Source: Bradyrhizobium sp. JYMT SZCCT0428 (GTDB lineage: Bacteria > Pseudomonadota > Alphaproteobacteria > Rhizobiales > Xanthobacteraceae). From it: DNA of 64,000 nucleotides. The notes under the pieces were generated by a model. That model saw only the letters and a program-made list of their open reading frames with translations. It did not search any database and had not been told where the DNA came from. The stretch is from NCBI RefSeq assembly GCF_018131075.1, contig NZ_JAFCLS010000007.1:124001-188000 (forward strand), given 5' to 3'. Of the stretch, positions 9,116 through 17,197 are shown piece after piece. Position 1 is the stretch's first letter. Each line of letters opens with the position of its first letter. A program made the position numbers and the translations under genes.

Positions 9116-9628
9116 TTACCGCTCGAAGGCCGCCTTCAGGCGGTTGAGCTGCGGCACCAGCGGATTGCCGATCGGGGCGCGTTCGGCCGCCGGCGCATGG
9201 ATCGACGTGTCGAGCCGGCGCACCCGCGACTGCAGGTTCATCGAACGCTCGATCAGGTGCTGCAATTGCAGCGGCAGCTTGGCGATCATGTCTTCGGGAC
9301 CGGGATCGGCGGCGGAGAGCTTGACCTTGGTCTTTTCGCGGTTGGCCTGGGTCAGCGTCATCTCGCCTTCCTTGACCGCGCGATGCAGCAGCAGCCAGGA
9401 GGCGAGCTGCATCAGGCGGGTGGTCAGCCGCATGCTTTCGGTCGCATAGGTGAGACTGACGGAGCGTTCGAGCGCCTTGGCCTCAGCGCGGCCGTCACCG
9501 TCGAGATAGGCGGCGGTCTCCTCGACCAGATCCATGCCCTCGCGGAACAGGGTTCCGAATGCCGCCGAATTAGTCAGCCGCTCGCTGAATTGAACGAGCG
9601 CGGAATCGCTGTGCAGCCGGTCCGCCAT
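9116..9628 (-). CDS. rcdA: DUF1465 protein, RcdA-like (regulator of CtrA degradation)
   Basis: 170 aa from ATG 9628. All-helical, with an acidic/amphipathic N-terminal half and the segment SLTYATESMRLTTRLMQLA (about 50-70) typical of DUF1465. In Caulobacter the member of this family, RcdA, is an adaptor that helps deliver CtrA and other substrates to ClpXP during the cell cycle; I transfer that role by family only. Convergent with rpmE. A CtrA-type box elsewhere in this window (61553) shows the CtrA circuit is relevant here. The C-terminus is longer and more charged than the helical core and is likely flexible. Confidence 0.78.
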   Translation of the reverse strand: MADRLHSDSALVQFSERLTNSAAFGTLFREGMDLVEETAAYLDGDGRAEAKALERSVSLTYATESMRLTTRLMQLASWLLLHRAVKEGEMTLTQANREKTKVKLSAADPGPEDMIAKLPLQLQHLIERSMNLQSRVRRLDTSIHAPAAERAPIGNPLVPQLNRLKAAFER

Positions 9629-10003
9629 AGTTAACGCCCTCACGCCACTGATACGCTGCCGGCTTTTCAAACCGCCGACTTATGATGAACAAATCATTGC
9701 GCTTGCGAGGGCGAGAGTCCAGCCGCATCCGGAAATATGGTTTCCAGCGATGCGGGCACAAAAAAGAGCCGCCGTTTCCGGCGGCTTTTGAAGTTGATAA
9801 CAGGGAGGCGTCAAACAGAGTGGACAGGAGCCACTCGGTGTCCAAACGAGGACGACGCCAGTCATAAACGAGAAAGCTTAATTGATCGTAAACGAGCGAT
9901 TTTCTTCAGGCTTTGTTTGCCATGTCGGCCATTGGCCTAGTTTGGGACATGCATTCCTTGCAGCATTAATACGAGGCGCTGGACGCATTAGGCCATTGGC
10001 CGC
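9629..10003. other. Non-coding interval with a minus-strand terminator and a repeated 11-mer
   Basis: 375 bases with no convincing gene; the short frames here lack ribosome sites and family resemblance. It holds the minus-strand terminator at 9759-9790 and two copies of GGCCATTGGCC (9927-9937 and 9991-10001). The segment 9791-10003 is either a long 3' untranslated region of the Cys-rich gene or room for a small RNA. Confidence 0.5.
9759..9790 (-). terminator. Rho-independent terminator reading on the minus strand
   Basis: Perfect 8-bp stem; on the minus strand it reads AGCCGCCG-GAAA-CGGCGGCT then CTTTTTT. The GAAA tetraloop and T run favour the minus direction. It is 214 nt beyond the stop of the Cys-rich gene, unusually far. 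Confidence 0.82.
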
Positions 10004-10315
10004 TTACTGTTCATCGCAGGTGAACCCCGGCGGGAACCGCTTCACATATGTCTCGTCGCAGTTTCGGTCGCACTGGCGCTCTTGCTGCCGGGCGAGGACC
10101 TGACACGATTTGTTGGACGGCAGTTCGGCGCAGGCGGCGAGATTTTTTTGGAACGGCTTCTTGCAGCGCTGCGCCTTGCATTCGCCCGAGGTCATGTCGA
10201 TCCCGACGCAACTCGCGGGCGTCCGGGCATCGGCTGGGGCACTCAGTCCGGCAAACACAATTCCCATGACACCCATGACGACCGCGCCGACGAGACGTCT
10301 TCCGCGCATTCCCAT
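10004..10315 (-). CDS. Small secreted Cys-rich protein of unknown function
   Basis: 103 aa with an N-terminal signal peptide (RRLVGAVVMGVMGIVFAGL, predicted cleavage after ADA near residue 30). The mature part of about 73 residues contains eight cysteines (ASC, GEC, QRC, AAC, KSC, RQC, RNC, FTC), an even number that suggests four disulfides in the periplasm. Rich in Lys/Arg. The start could also be two codons in (10309). I do not recognise the family. Its downstream neighbour on the strand is non-coding for 214 nt up to a terminator; DUF1192 lies 12 nt upstream, so the two may be co-transcribed. Confidence 0.72.
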   Translation of the reverse strand: MGMRGRRLVGAVVMGVMGIVFAGLSAPADARTPASCVGIDMTSGECKAQRCKKPFQKNLAACAELPSNKSCQVLARQQERQCDRNCDETYVKRFPPGFTCDEQ

Positions 10316-10327
10316 CCCGGCCCGCGG

Positions 10328-10519
10328 CTATGACTTGAAAAAACTGTTCGCGGCATCCTTGGACGCGCGCTTCTTGGCCATCGCCGCCTGCAGCCGTTCG
10401 ATCTCGGAATTCATCAGCGCGATGCGCTCGGTCAATTCCTCGACCGACAGCAGTGACAGGTCCTGCCCGATCTCGTGGGTGATTTTCTTCCTCGGCTTGT
10501 CGTCATCCTCGATGGCCAT
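10328..10519 (-). CDS. DUF1192 small protein
   Basis: 63 aa from ATG 10519, which has a textbook GGAGGAAACG site directly upstream; the longer frame adds only basic residues. Characteristic DUF1192 layout: acidic start MAIEDDDKPRKK, the block HEIGQDLSLLSVEELTERI, then a short coiled coil (IERLQAAMAKKRASKDA). Function unknown; conserved in alphaproteobacteria next to a quinone oxidoreductase, as here (divergent, 105 bp apart). Confidence 0.88.
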   Translation of the reverse strand: MAIEDDDKPRKKITHEIGQDLSLLSVEELTERIALMNSEIERLQAAMAKKRASKDAANSFFKS

Positions 10520-10624
10520 GCGTTTCCTCCGTGCTCGACGATCCCTTGAGGCGGTTGCCAGCCGCATGACGGCTGGCTAATCAGGGGCCGCCTTCAAAAT
10601 TCCCGTATTTCGCAAGGACAAATC

Positions 10625-11623
10625 ATGGAAAAGCTGCCCGCGCAAATGACCGTCGTCGGCATCAGCAAGCCCGGCGGCCCCGAAGTGCTGTTGCCGGAAA
10701 CCCGCAGCGTTCCCGTTCCCGGGCCCGGCGAAATCCTGGTCAAGGTCGCCGCCGCCGGCGTCAACCGTCCCGACGTCGCGCAGCGGTCCGGCGCCTACCC
10801 GCCGCCGCCCGGCGCCAGCGACCTGCCCGGCCTCGAAATCGCGGGCGAAGTGGTTGCGCTCGGCGCCGGTGCGAGCAAGCACAAGCTCGGCGACAAGGTG
10901 ATGTCGCTGGTGGCCGGTGGCGGCTACGCGCAATATTGCATCGCGCAAGACGCGCAGGCGATGAGCGTGCCGCCTGTCCTGTCGATGCAGGAAGCCGGCG
11001 CCATTCCGGAAACGCTGATGACGGTCTGGCACAATGTGTTCGAGCGCGGCGCGCTGAAGCCCGGCGAAACGCTTTTGATCCACGGCGGCTCGTCCGGCAT
11101 CGGCACCATGGCGATCCAGCTCGCCAAGGCCTTTGGTTCCAGGGTGATCGTCACCGTCGGCGGCCAGGACAAGGTCGATGCGTGCCTGAAACTCGGCGCC
11201 GATCGCGCCATCAACTACAAGACCGAGGACTTCGTCGCCGAGGTCAAGACCGCCACCGATGGCGCGGGCGCCAACGTCATCCTCGACATGGTCGCCGGCG
11301 ACTACGTCGATCGCAACTATGATGCCGCCGCGGTCGATGGCCGTATCGTGCAGATCGCCACGCTCAACGGACCGAAGGTTACCGTCAACATCGCCAAGGT
11401 CATGGTGAAGCGGCTGACCCATACCGGCTCCACCCTGCGGCCCCGTACTAATGCGGATAAAGCGGCGATGGTCGCCGCGATCGAGGCCAAAGTGATGCCC
11501 CTGATGCGCGAAGGGCGGGTAAAGCCGCTGATGGACAGCGCATTCCCGCTGGAAAAGGCGGCCGATGCGCACCGGCGGATGGAGACCAGCGCACATATTG
11601 GCAAAATTGTGTTGGAGGTTTAA
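10625..11623 (+). CDS. NAD(P)H-quinone oxidoreductase (zinc-free MDR, PIG3/QOR type)
   Basis: 332-aa medium-chain dehydrogenase/reductase predicted to reduce quinones or enones with NADPH in the cytosol. ATG 10625 is preceded by AAGGA. N-terminal GroES-like domain with GEILVKVAAAGVNRPDVAQR, dinucleotide-binding fold with HGGSSGIGTMAIQLA (near 153) and the C-terminal block ADAHRRMETSAHIGKIVLEV typical of PIG3-type enzymes. The zinc ligands of alcohol dehydrogenases are absent. Divergent from DUF1192. Confidence 0.9.
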   Translation: MEKLPAQMTVVGISKPGGPEVLLPETRSVPVPGPGEILVKVAAAGVNRPDVAQRSGAYPPPPGASDLPGLEIAGEVVALGAGASKHKLGDKVMSLVAGGGYAQYCIAQDAQAMSVPPVLSMQEAGAIPETLMTVWHNVFERGALKPGETLLIHGGSSGIGTMAIQLAKAFGSRVIVTVGGQDKVDACLKLGADRAINYKTEDFVAEVKTATDGAGANVILDMVAGDYVDRNYDAAAVDGRIVQIATLNGPKVTVNIAKVMVKRLTHTGSTLRPRTNADKAAMVAAIEAKVMPLMREGRVKPLMDSAFPLEKAADAHRRMETSAHIGKIVLEV

Positions 11624-11745
11624 CGCTCCGGACCGAAGCGAAGGCGGAAACCCTTTGATTTCCTTCGCTTTCATGTCATTTTTATCGCGGCAACGTTTGG
11701 GCTGTTCGCTGGCCCGGGAACATCGTTGATCGCGGAGTACTGAAA

Positions 11746-14622
11746 TTGCGTCTGATCAGGTGCCTTGCGCTGTTCGCGCTGGGCCTCATGATTGTTGCGT
11801 ACGCGCCGCCAGCGCGCGCCATTGACGCTGTCAGCGTCCGCAGCGACGCGCCTGCCATCGACCTCACCGCGGTGCTCGATCACCAGCGCAGCGATGCCGA
11901 CCGCATCCAGGTTTCGACCGCGCCCGGCACCGACGGCATCGTCCGCCGCATCGAGGTGCGCGCCCGTGAAGGCGGCCAGAACTGGGTGGTGTTCGCGCTC
12001 GCCAACAACACCGACGACCAGCTCGACCGCCTGATCGTTGCCCCGCATTACCGCATCGTGTCGTCGGGCCTGTTGTGGCCCGATCTCGGATTGTCGCGCA
12101 TCGCCACCATCACGCCCTCGACCGGCGACCGGCCGGAGCGCCAGGAAAGCGCCACCGCGGACATCTTCCGCATCACGCTCGATCCCGGCGCCGTCGTCAC
12201 CTTTGTTGCGGAACTGCGCACCGACAAGCTGCCGCAGCTCTATCTATGGGAACCGGACGCCTACAAGGACAAGGTCAACTCGTTCACGCTGTACCAGGGC
12301 ATCGTGATCGGGATCTCCGGCCTGCTGGCGCTCGTGCTCACCATCCTGTTCGTGGTCAAGGGCAGCATCATGTTCCCGGCCGCCGCCGCGCTGGCCTGGG
12401 CGGTGCTGGTCTATATCGGCGTCGATTTCGGCTTCTGGGGCAAGGTTCTGGACATGCAGAACAACGCCGAGCGCGTCTGGCGTGCGGCGGGTGAAGCCAT
12501 TCTGGCGGCGACGCTGCTGGTGTTCCTGTTCGCCTATCTCAATCTCAGCCGCTGGCATGTGCGCTATTCCCACATCACCGTCGGCTGGCTGACCTTCCTC
12601 GGATCCTTGGTGGCGCTGGCGCTGTTCGACCCGGCGGTGGCTTCCGGCATCGCGCGCATGTCGCTGGTCATGATCGCCTTCGCGGGCTTTGCGCTGATCG
12701 TCTATCTCTCCACGCACGGTTTTGACCGCGCGGTGCTGTTGATCCCGACCTGGTTCCTGCTGGTGGTCTGGGTGGTCGCGGCCGGCATGGCGGTGGCCGG
12801 AAACGTCACCAACGACATCGTCGGCCCGGCGCTGCTCGGCGGCCTCGTGCTGATCGTAATGCTGATCGGATTTACGGTCATGCAGCACGCCTTCGCCGGC
12901 GGCGGCGCCACCACCGGAGTGGTCTCCGACGTCGAGCGCCGCGCGCTTGCGCTGACCGGTTCCGGCGATTTGATCTGGGATTGGGACGTCTCCGCCGACA
13001 AGGTGTTCACCAGCCCGGAGACCGAGAGCCTGCTCGGCCTCAAGCGCGGTACGCTGGAAGGCCCGGCAGCCAAATGGCTCGAGGTGCTGCATCCGCTCGA
13101 CCAGGACCGTTTCCGTGCTGCGCTGGACAGCGTGCTCGACCAGCGCCGCGGGCGGCTGGTGCAGGATTTCCGGCTTCGTACACCCGACGGCCACTTCATG
13201 TGGTTCGCGCTGAAGGCGCGCCCGGTGGTCGGCTCCGACGGCGAAGTTTCCCGAGTGGTCGGCACGCTGACCGACGTCACCGAGCAGAAGAACGCCGAGG
13301 AGCGCATGCTGCATGACAGCGTGCACGACAACCTCACCGGCCTGCCGAACCGCAAATTGTTCATCGACCGCCTCGGCGCGGTGGCGAATTTCGCCAAGAC
13401 CATGCCGAACCTGCGGCCGACGCTGATGGTGATCGACCTCGACCGCTTCAAGCAGGTCAATGATTCCGTCGGCATCGCGGTCGGCGACTCCATCCTGCTG
13501 ACGCTGGCACGGCGGCTGACCCGGATTCTCAAGCCGCAGGACACGCTGGCGCGGCTCGCCGGCGACCAGTTCGGCCTGATCCTGATGTCGGAACAGGATT
13601 CGGCGCGCATCACCGCGTTTGCCGAGACCATCCGCAAGACCATCCGCGCGCCGATCGCCTTCAACGACCGCGAGATCTTCCTGACCGCTTCGATCGGCCT
13701 CGCGCTTTCCGATCCGCAGACACAGCTGTCCGACGAGATCATCAAGGATGCCGAGCTTGCGATGTATCATTCCAAGCGCATCGGCGGCGACCGCATCGAC
13801 GTCTACAAGCCGGCGATGCGCGCCCGCAAGACCGACCGGCTGACGCTGGAAAGCGAATTGCGCCGCGCCATCGAGCGGCAGGAAATCACGATCCTCTACC
13901 AGCCGATCGTGCGGCTGGAGGATCGTTCGATCGCCGGCTTCGAGGCCCTCGCCCGCTGGGATCATCCCAAGCTCGGGCGGATGTCGCCGTCGGAATTCAT
14001 CTCTATTGCAGAGGAGATCGGCCTGATTGTCGATCTCGGCATGTTCGTGATGGACCAGACGGCCAAGCAGCTCGCGGTGTGGCAGCGCGCGATGCGCTCG
14101 CGCGAGCCGATCTTCGCCAGCGTCAACGTCTCCTCGCGCCAGTTGCTGCGCCACGACCTGATCCACGATATCCGCACCGTGCTGTCGCGCTCGTCGGTGG
14201 CGCGCGGCACGCTGAAGCTTGAACTCACCGAGTCGCTGGTTATGGAGAACCCGGAACACGCGGCGCAGATGCTGACGCGGATCCGCGAGCTCGGCACCGG
14301 ATTGTCGCTCGACGATTTCGGCACCGGCCATTCCTCGCTGGCCTATCTGCAGCGCTTCCCGTTCGACACCATCAAGATCGACCAGTCGTTCGTGCGCACC
14401 ACCAGCCGCGGCACCCGCCCGGTGATCCTGAAATCGATCATCGCGCTCGCCCACGACCTCGGCATGGATGTGGTCGCCGAGGGCGCCGAGACGGACTCCG
14501 ATGCGGTCGAGCTCTATCAATTGGGCTGCGAATACGCGCAAGGCTTTGCCTTCGGCGAGCCGATGGATGCCGACGCCGCAATGCGGCTGTTGACGGAAGA
14601 GCGGCTGGAAGCGGCGAGCTAG
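11746..14622 (+). CDS. Membrane PAS-GGDEF-EAL protein (c-di-GMP metabolism; GGDEF degenerate, EAL intact)
   Basis: 958 aa. I take the TTG at 11746 because it gives a complete signal peptide (ending ARA near residue 26) and GGAG sits 9 nt upstream; ATG 11788 would cut it. A periplasmic beta domain (about 27-170) precedes about seven membrane helices (175-385), a 7TMR-DISM-like layout. Then a PAS domain (about 400-515), a GGDEF domain whose active motif reads AGDQF (near 604) and has no RxxD inhibitory site, and an EAL domain with FEALARWDHP, ELTESLVMENP and LDDFGTGHSSLAYL. Prediction: senses an external signal and degrades c-di-GMP, with GGDEF acting as a regulatory nucleotide-binding module. 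Monocistronic. Confidence 0.9.
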   Translation: MRLIRCLALFALGLMIVAYAPPARAIDAVSVRSDAPAIDLTAVLDHQRSDADRIQVSTAPGTDGIVRRIEVRAREGGQNWVVFALANNTDDQLDRLIVAPHYRIVSSGLLWPDLGLSRIATITPSTGDRPERQESATADIFRITLDPGAVVTFVAELRTDKLPQLYLWEPDAYKDKVNSFTLYQGIVIGISGLLALVLTILFVVKGSIMFPAAAALAWAVLVYIGVDFGFWGKVLDMQNNAERVWRAAGEAILAATLLVFLFAYLNLSRWHVRYSHITVGWLTFLGSLVALALFDPAVASGIARMSLVMIAFAGFALIVYLSTHGFDRAVLLIPTWFLLVVWVVAAGMAVAGNVTNDIVGPALLGGLVLIVMLIGFTVMQHAFAGGGATTGVVSDVERRALALTGSGDLIWDWDVSADKVFTSPETESLLGLKRGTLEGPAAKWLEVLHPLDQDRFRAALDSVLDQRRGRLVQDFRLRTPDGHFMWFALKARPVVGSDGEVSRVVGTLTDVTEQKNAEERMLHDSVHDNLTGLPNRKLFIDRLGAVANFAKTMPNLRPTLMVIDLDRFKQVNDSVGIAVGDSILLTLARRLTRILKPQDTLARLAGDQFGLILMSEQDSARITAFAETIRKTIRAPIAFNDREIFLTASIGLALSDPQTQLSDEIIKDAELAMYHSKRIGGDRIDVYKPAMRARKTDRLTLESELRRAIERQEITILYQPIVRLEDRSIAGFEALARWDHPKLGRMSPSEFISIAEEIGLIVDLGMFVMDQTAKQLAVWQRAMRSREPIFASVNVSSRQLLRHDLIHDIRTVLSRSSVARGTLKLELTESLVMENPEHAAQMLTRIRELGTGLSLDDFGTGHSSLAYLQRFPFDTIKIDQSFVRTTSRGTRPVILKSIIALAHDLGMDVVAEGAETDSDAVELYQLGCEYAQGFAFGEPMDADAAMRLLTEERLEAAS

Positions 14623-14640
14623 TTGTCGCACCACTCTCTC

Positions 14641-14764
14641 CGTCGTCCCGGCGAACGCCGGGACCCATACGCCGCGGCAGTTATTGTTTGCAGAAGGTCT
14701 CTAACGCCAGCGCTCTAACCGATGGGCCGCGGTGTATGGGTCCCGGCTCAAGGCCGGGACGACA
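14641..14764. repeat. Intergenic palindromic repeat, GTCGTCCCGGC..GCCGGGACGAC type
   Basis: Outer ends GTCGTCCCGG and CCGGGACGAC are complementary, enclosing CGGGACCCATACGCCGCGG and its near-complement CCGCGGTGTATGGGTCCCG. Sister copies at 27166-27328, 37747-37881, 40507-40645 and 42334-42485. Confidence 0.8.
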
Positions 14765-14799
14765 GCGTATTTGTTGTTGCACCGTCAACCAAACGCACC

Positions 14800-15205
14800 T
14801 TCGCATTCTCGCGACGCATTACGCCCGAGCTTTGTCAGAAATTCCTTGCCCCCAAAACAGAGGGCGCAGGGAAGACCGGGTGCGCGCTGCACCCGCGGTC
14901 CCGTGTGCGGTTTGCACTAAGTAGGCTGCACACGAGCATACAGGGCAGCGGAGAACACCCGGCCTTCCCTGCGCAATGGCTTTACGGCTTATGCCGTGAT
15001 CTCCCCGGAGACGAGTTCTTGGTTGACTCCGTCGCTGCCGTTTCCGCTTGCGCTTCTCCGACAGCTTGACGCCAGCAACGGGCGCCAGGACCACACGGTT
15101 TTGCCGTACGCTAAATCCACGCCGTCGTCAGACGTGAACCAGCGTCCACCGCAACCCGTCCAACGTCCGTGACGACGGCCGCCGCCCTCTGAGTGGGACG
15201 GGATG
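14800..15205. repeat. About 400-bp dispersed structured repeat
   Basis: Non-coding. Opens with CTTGCCCCCAAAACAGAGGG. Arms 14864-14882 and 14956-14974 pair over 18 of 19 positions (GCGCAGGGAAGACCGGGTG with CACCCGGCCTTCCCTGCGC) around a 73-nt interior that itself has GTGTGCGG/ and TGCACTAAGTAGGCTGCA. I recognise this as a sequence scattered widely in Bradyrhizobium/Rhodopseudomonas genomes; that is memory, not a search. The short frames within it are not genes. Confidence 0.65.
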
Positions 15206-15378
15206 GCCAAAGATATGCACCTGATTTGCCATTCTGTAAAAGCGAAATATTTTTTATTTTGGGGCTTGACACCATTTCCGGATTTCGGAAGTGATTTGCC
15301 CGTCGGGCTGGAGGTTGCGGCCGCAGCCGTTGCGCAACTGGCCCCGCGGCCCCCTCGCCGCTCCGACCCGCAAGACAT

Positions 15379-15392
15379 TTGATCTAGATCAA
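15379..15392 (+). promoter_or_regulatory. FixK/FNR-type box upstream of the AspT-like exchanger
   Basis: TTGATCTAGATCAA is a perfect match to the FNR/FixK consensus TTGAT-N4-ATCAA and is fully palindromic. It lies 67 bp upstream of the GTG start at 15460. With class II spacing (-41.5) transcription would start near 15427, leaving a leader of about 33 nt. Confidence 0.75.
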
Positions 15393-15459
15393 CAGGACGT
15401 CCAGCGCCCACCCCCTTTTCGTTGCTTCATCCTGCCGAGAAACCGCTTAGGGGGACACA

Positions 15460-17154
15460 GTGCTTGTCTGGTTGGAGCAGTTCCTGGTTCGCTACCCCGA
15501 GCTTACGCTGTTCCTGGTCATTGCGGCTGGGTATTGGATCGGAAGCTTTGGGATCGGGACGTTCACCCTCGGTCCGGTTACGGGTGCGCTGTTCGCCGGG
15601 CTACTGGCAGGACAGTTCGCCCCCATCCCGGTCTCGGGCATGACCAAGTCCTTTCTCTTCCTCCTGTTCCTGTTTGGAGTTGGCTACTCGGTTGGGCCGC
15701 AATTCGTACTTGCCTTGAAGCGGAACGGCGTGAGGCCGCTGTTGCTGTCGCTATGCGTAAGCTTGACGGGGCTAGCAGCTTCAATCCTGGTCGCGAAGGC
15801 TTTCGGGTTCGACGCCGGCTTCGCGGCGGGGCTGTTATCGGGCGGGCTCACGCAGAGCGCGGCCATGGGAACGGCGACAGATGCGATCAATGGGCTGGGA
15901 TTGCCTGAAGCTGATCGCGCCCGACTGATAGCTCACATGGCTATCGCGGATGCTGTCTGCTACATTTTCGGTTACGCCGGTGTGATCCTGTTCTGCACAA
16001 CGATTGCCCCGGCACTCTTGAAGATCGACCTCAAGGTCGAAGCACGAAAGCTCGAAGATTCCCTGGGTATGACGGTCGCCAAGCCTGACCTTGCGTCGGC
16101 CTGGCGGAAGTTTGAGCTGCGCGCGTATCGATTGACTGAAGGGATGCGCTTGGCCGGGATGTCGGTGGCAGTGGCCGAAACATTGGTGCCGAACCAGCGT
16201 CTTTTCATTCACCGCATTCGTCGCGGGCAGCACATCATCGACGCGGCACCCGACGTGACGCTCGAAGCAGGCGACATGGTCGCTCTGTCCGGACCACGTC
16301 AGGCCATCGTCGAACTGATCGGTCCGATCGCTGACGAGCGTGAGGACAGAGAGCTTCTGGATGTTCCGGTCGCAAGCGCCGACGTTCTCGTGATCAATCC
16401 GAACTTCGCAGGGTCCAACCTTGGCGACATTTCAAAGCAGGAATGGACGCGCGGCGTCTACCTGCGGTCGATAAAGCGCGGCGGCGAGGAGATTCCCGTC
16501 GCAGCCAACATCACGCTCGAGCGTGGCGACATCCTTCGCATCGTTGGCCCGGACGCACTCGTACAGTCAGCCTCGTCAAGGATCGGCGCCATCATCGCAC
16601 CAAGCGCAAGCATTGACTTCGTGGTGCTTGGAGTGGCGATATTTCTTGGCGGGCTGGTCGGTGTGCTCGTGACCTTTCCTGTGGGGACCGTCAAAATTAG
16701 CCTAAGCACGAGCGTCGGAGTGCTGCTCGCCGGGTTGCTGGTTGGTTTTCTCCGCACGCGACATCCCCTGTTCGGGCGGATTCCCGATGGTGCGATTGGA
16801 TTGATGACCTCGCTGGGTCTCGCAGCATTTGTCGGGCTGACCGGGATACAGGCCGGACCTACGTTCTTCTCGGCGCTTCGAGAAACTGGCCTGGGGCTAT
16901 TCCTCGGCGGCGTCATCGTAACGCTATTGCCGCAGTTCATCGGTCTGCTCTTTGGCCATCTGGTGCTGCGCATGAACCCAATCCTGCTCCTCGGCGCACT
17001 CGCCGGAGCGCAGACCGTGACGGCAGCGATGGCTGCGGTGCAGGAACGCTCCGGAAGCCCCGTGGCCGTGCTTGGATATGCGACGGCTTATCCGATCGCC
17101 AACATCTTACTGACGATGTGGGGCTCGATAATCGTTCTCGTCGTTGCCAGCTAG
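15460..17154 (+). CDS. Aspartate:alanine exchanger family transporter with two RCK_C domains
   Basis: Inner-membrane antiporter of the AspT/YidE/YbjL type. 564 aa from GTG 15460 with AGGGGG at 15449-15454. An N-terminal block of membrane helices (1-185) and a C-terminal one (about 385-560) are duplicated modules, each with a G-rich motif (GLLSGGLTQSAAMGTATDA; GALAGAQTVTAAMAAVQERS). Between them are two cytoplasmic RCK_C/TrkA_C domains (about 200-365) that usually bind a regulatory ligand. A MarC-family gene starts 43 nt downstream on the same strand. A perfect FixK box precedes it, so low-oxygen induction is likely. Substrate unknown; dicarboxylate or amino acid exchange is the family expectation. 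Confidence 0.88.
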   Translation: MLVWLEQFLVRYPELTLFLVIAAGYWIGSFGIGTFTLGPVTGALFAGLLAGQFAPIPVSGMTKSFLFLLFLFGVGYSVGPQFVLALKRNGVRPLLLSLCVSLTGLAASILVAKAFGFDAGFAAGLLSGGLTQSAAMGTATDAINGLGLPEADRARLIAHMAIADAVCYIFGYAGVILFCTTIAPALLKIDLKVEARKLEDSLGMTVAKPDLASAWRKFELRAYRLTEGMRLAGMSVAVAETLVPNQRLFIHRIRRGQHIIDAAPDVTLEAGDMVALSGPRQAIVELIGPIADEREDRELLDVPVASADVLVINPNFAGSNLGDISKQEWTRGVYLRSIKRGGEEIPVAANITLERGDILRIVGPDALVQSASSRIGAIIAPSASIDFVVLGVAIFLGGLVGVLVTFPVGTVKISLSTSVGVLLAGLLVGFLRTRHPLFGRIPDGAIGLMTSLGLAAFVGLTGIQAGPTFFSALRETGLGLFLGGVIVTLLPQFIGLLFGHLVLRMNPILLLGALAGAQTVTAAMAAVQERSGSPVAVLGYATAYPIANILLTMWGSIIVLVVAS

Positions 17155-17197
17155 GTGGCCGCTAATCACCGAGGTGCAGCCGCATGATCCAAACATC

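Noticed and set aside
9927..10001. Attachment sites or direct repeats of a mobile element (GGCCATTGGCC twice)
   Set aside because: Only 11 bp, self-similar and without an integrase or cargo between them.
12244..14634. 796-codon open frame on the minus strand
   Set aside because: Antisense shadow of the PAS-GGDEF-EAL gene. Translation is His/Arg/Asp-rich with no domain, and the opposite strand has full motifs.
14641..14764. CRISPR array
   Set aside because: The repeats are scattered single intergenic palindromes with no regular spacers and no cas genes.
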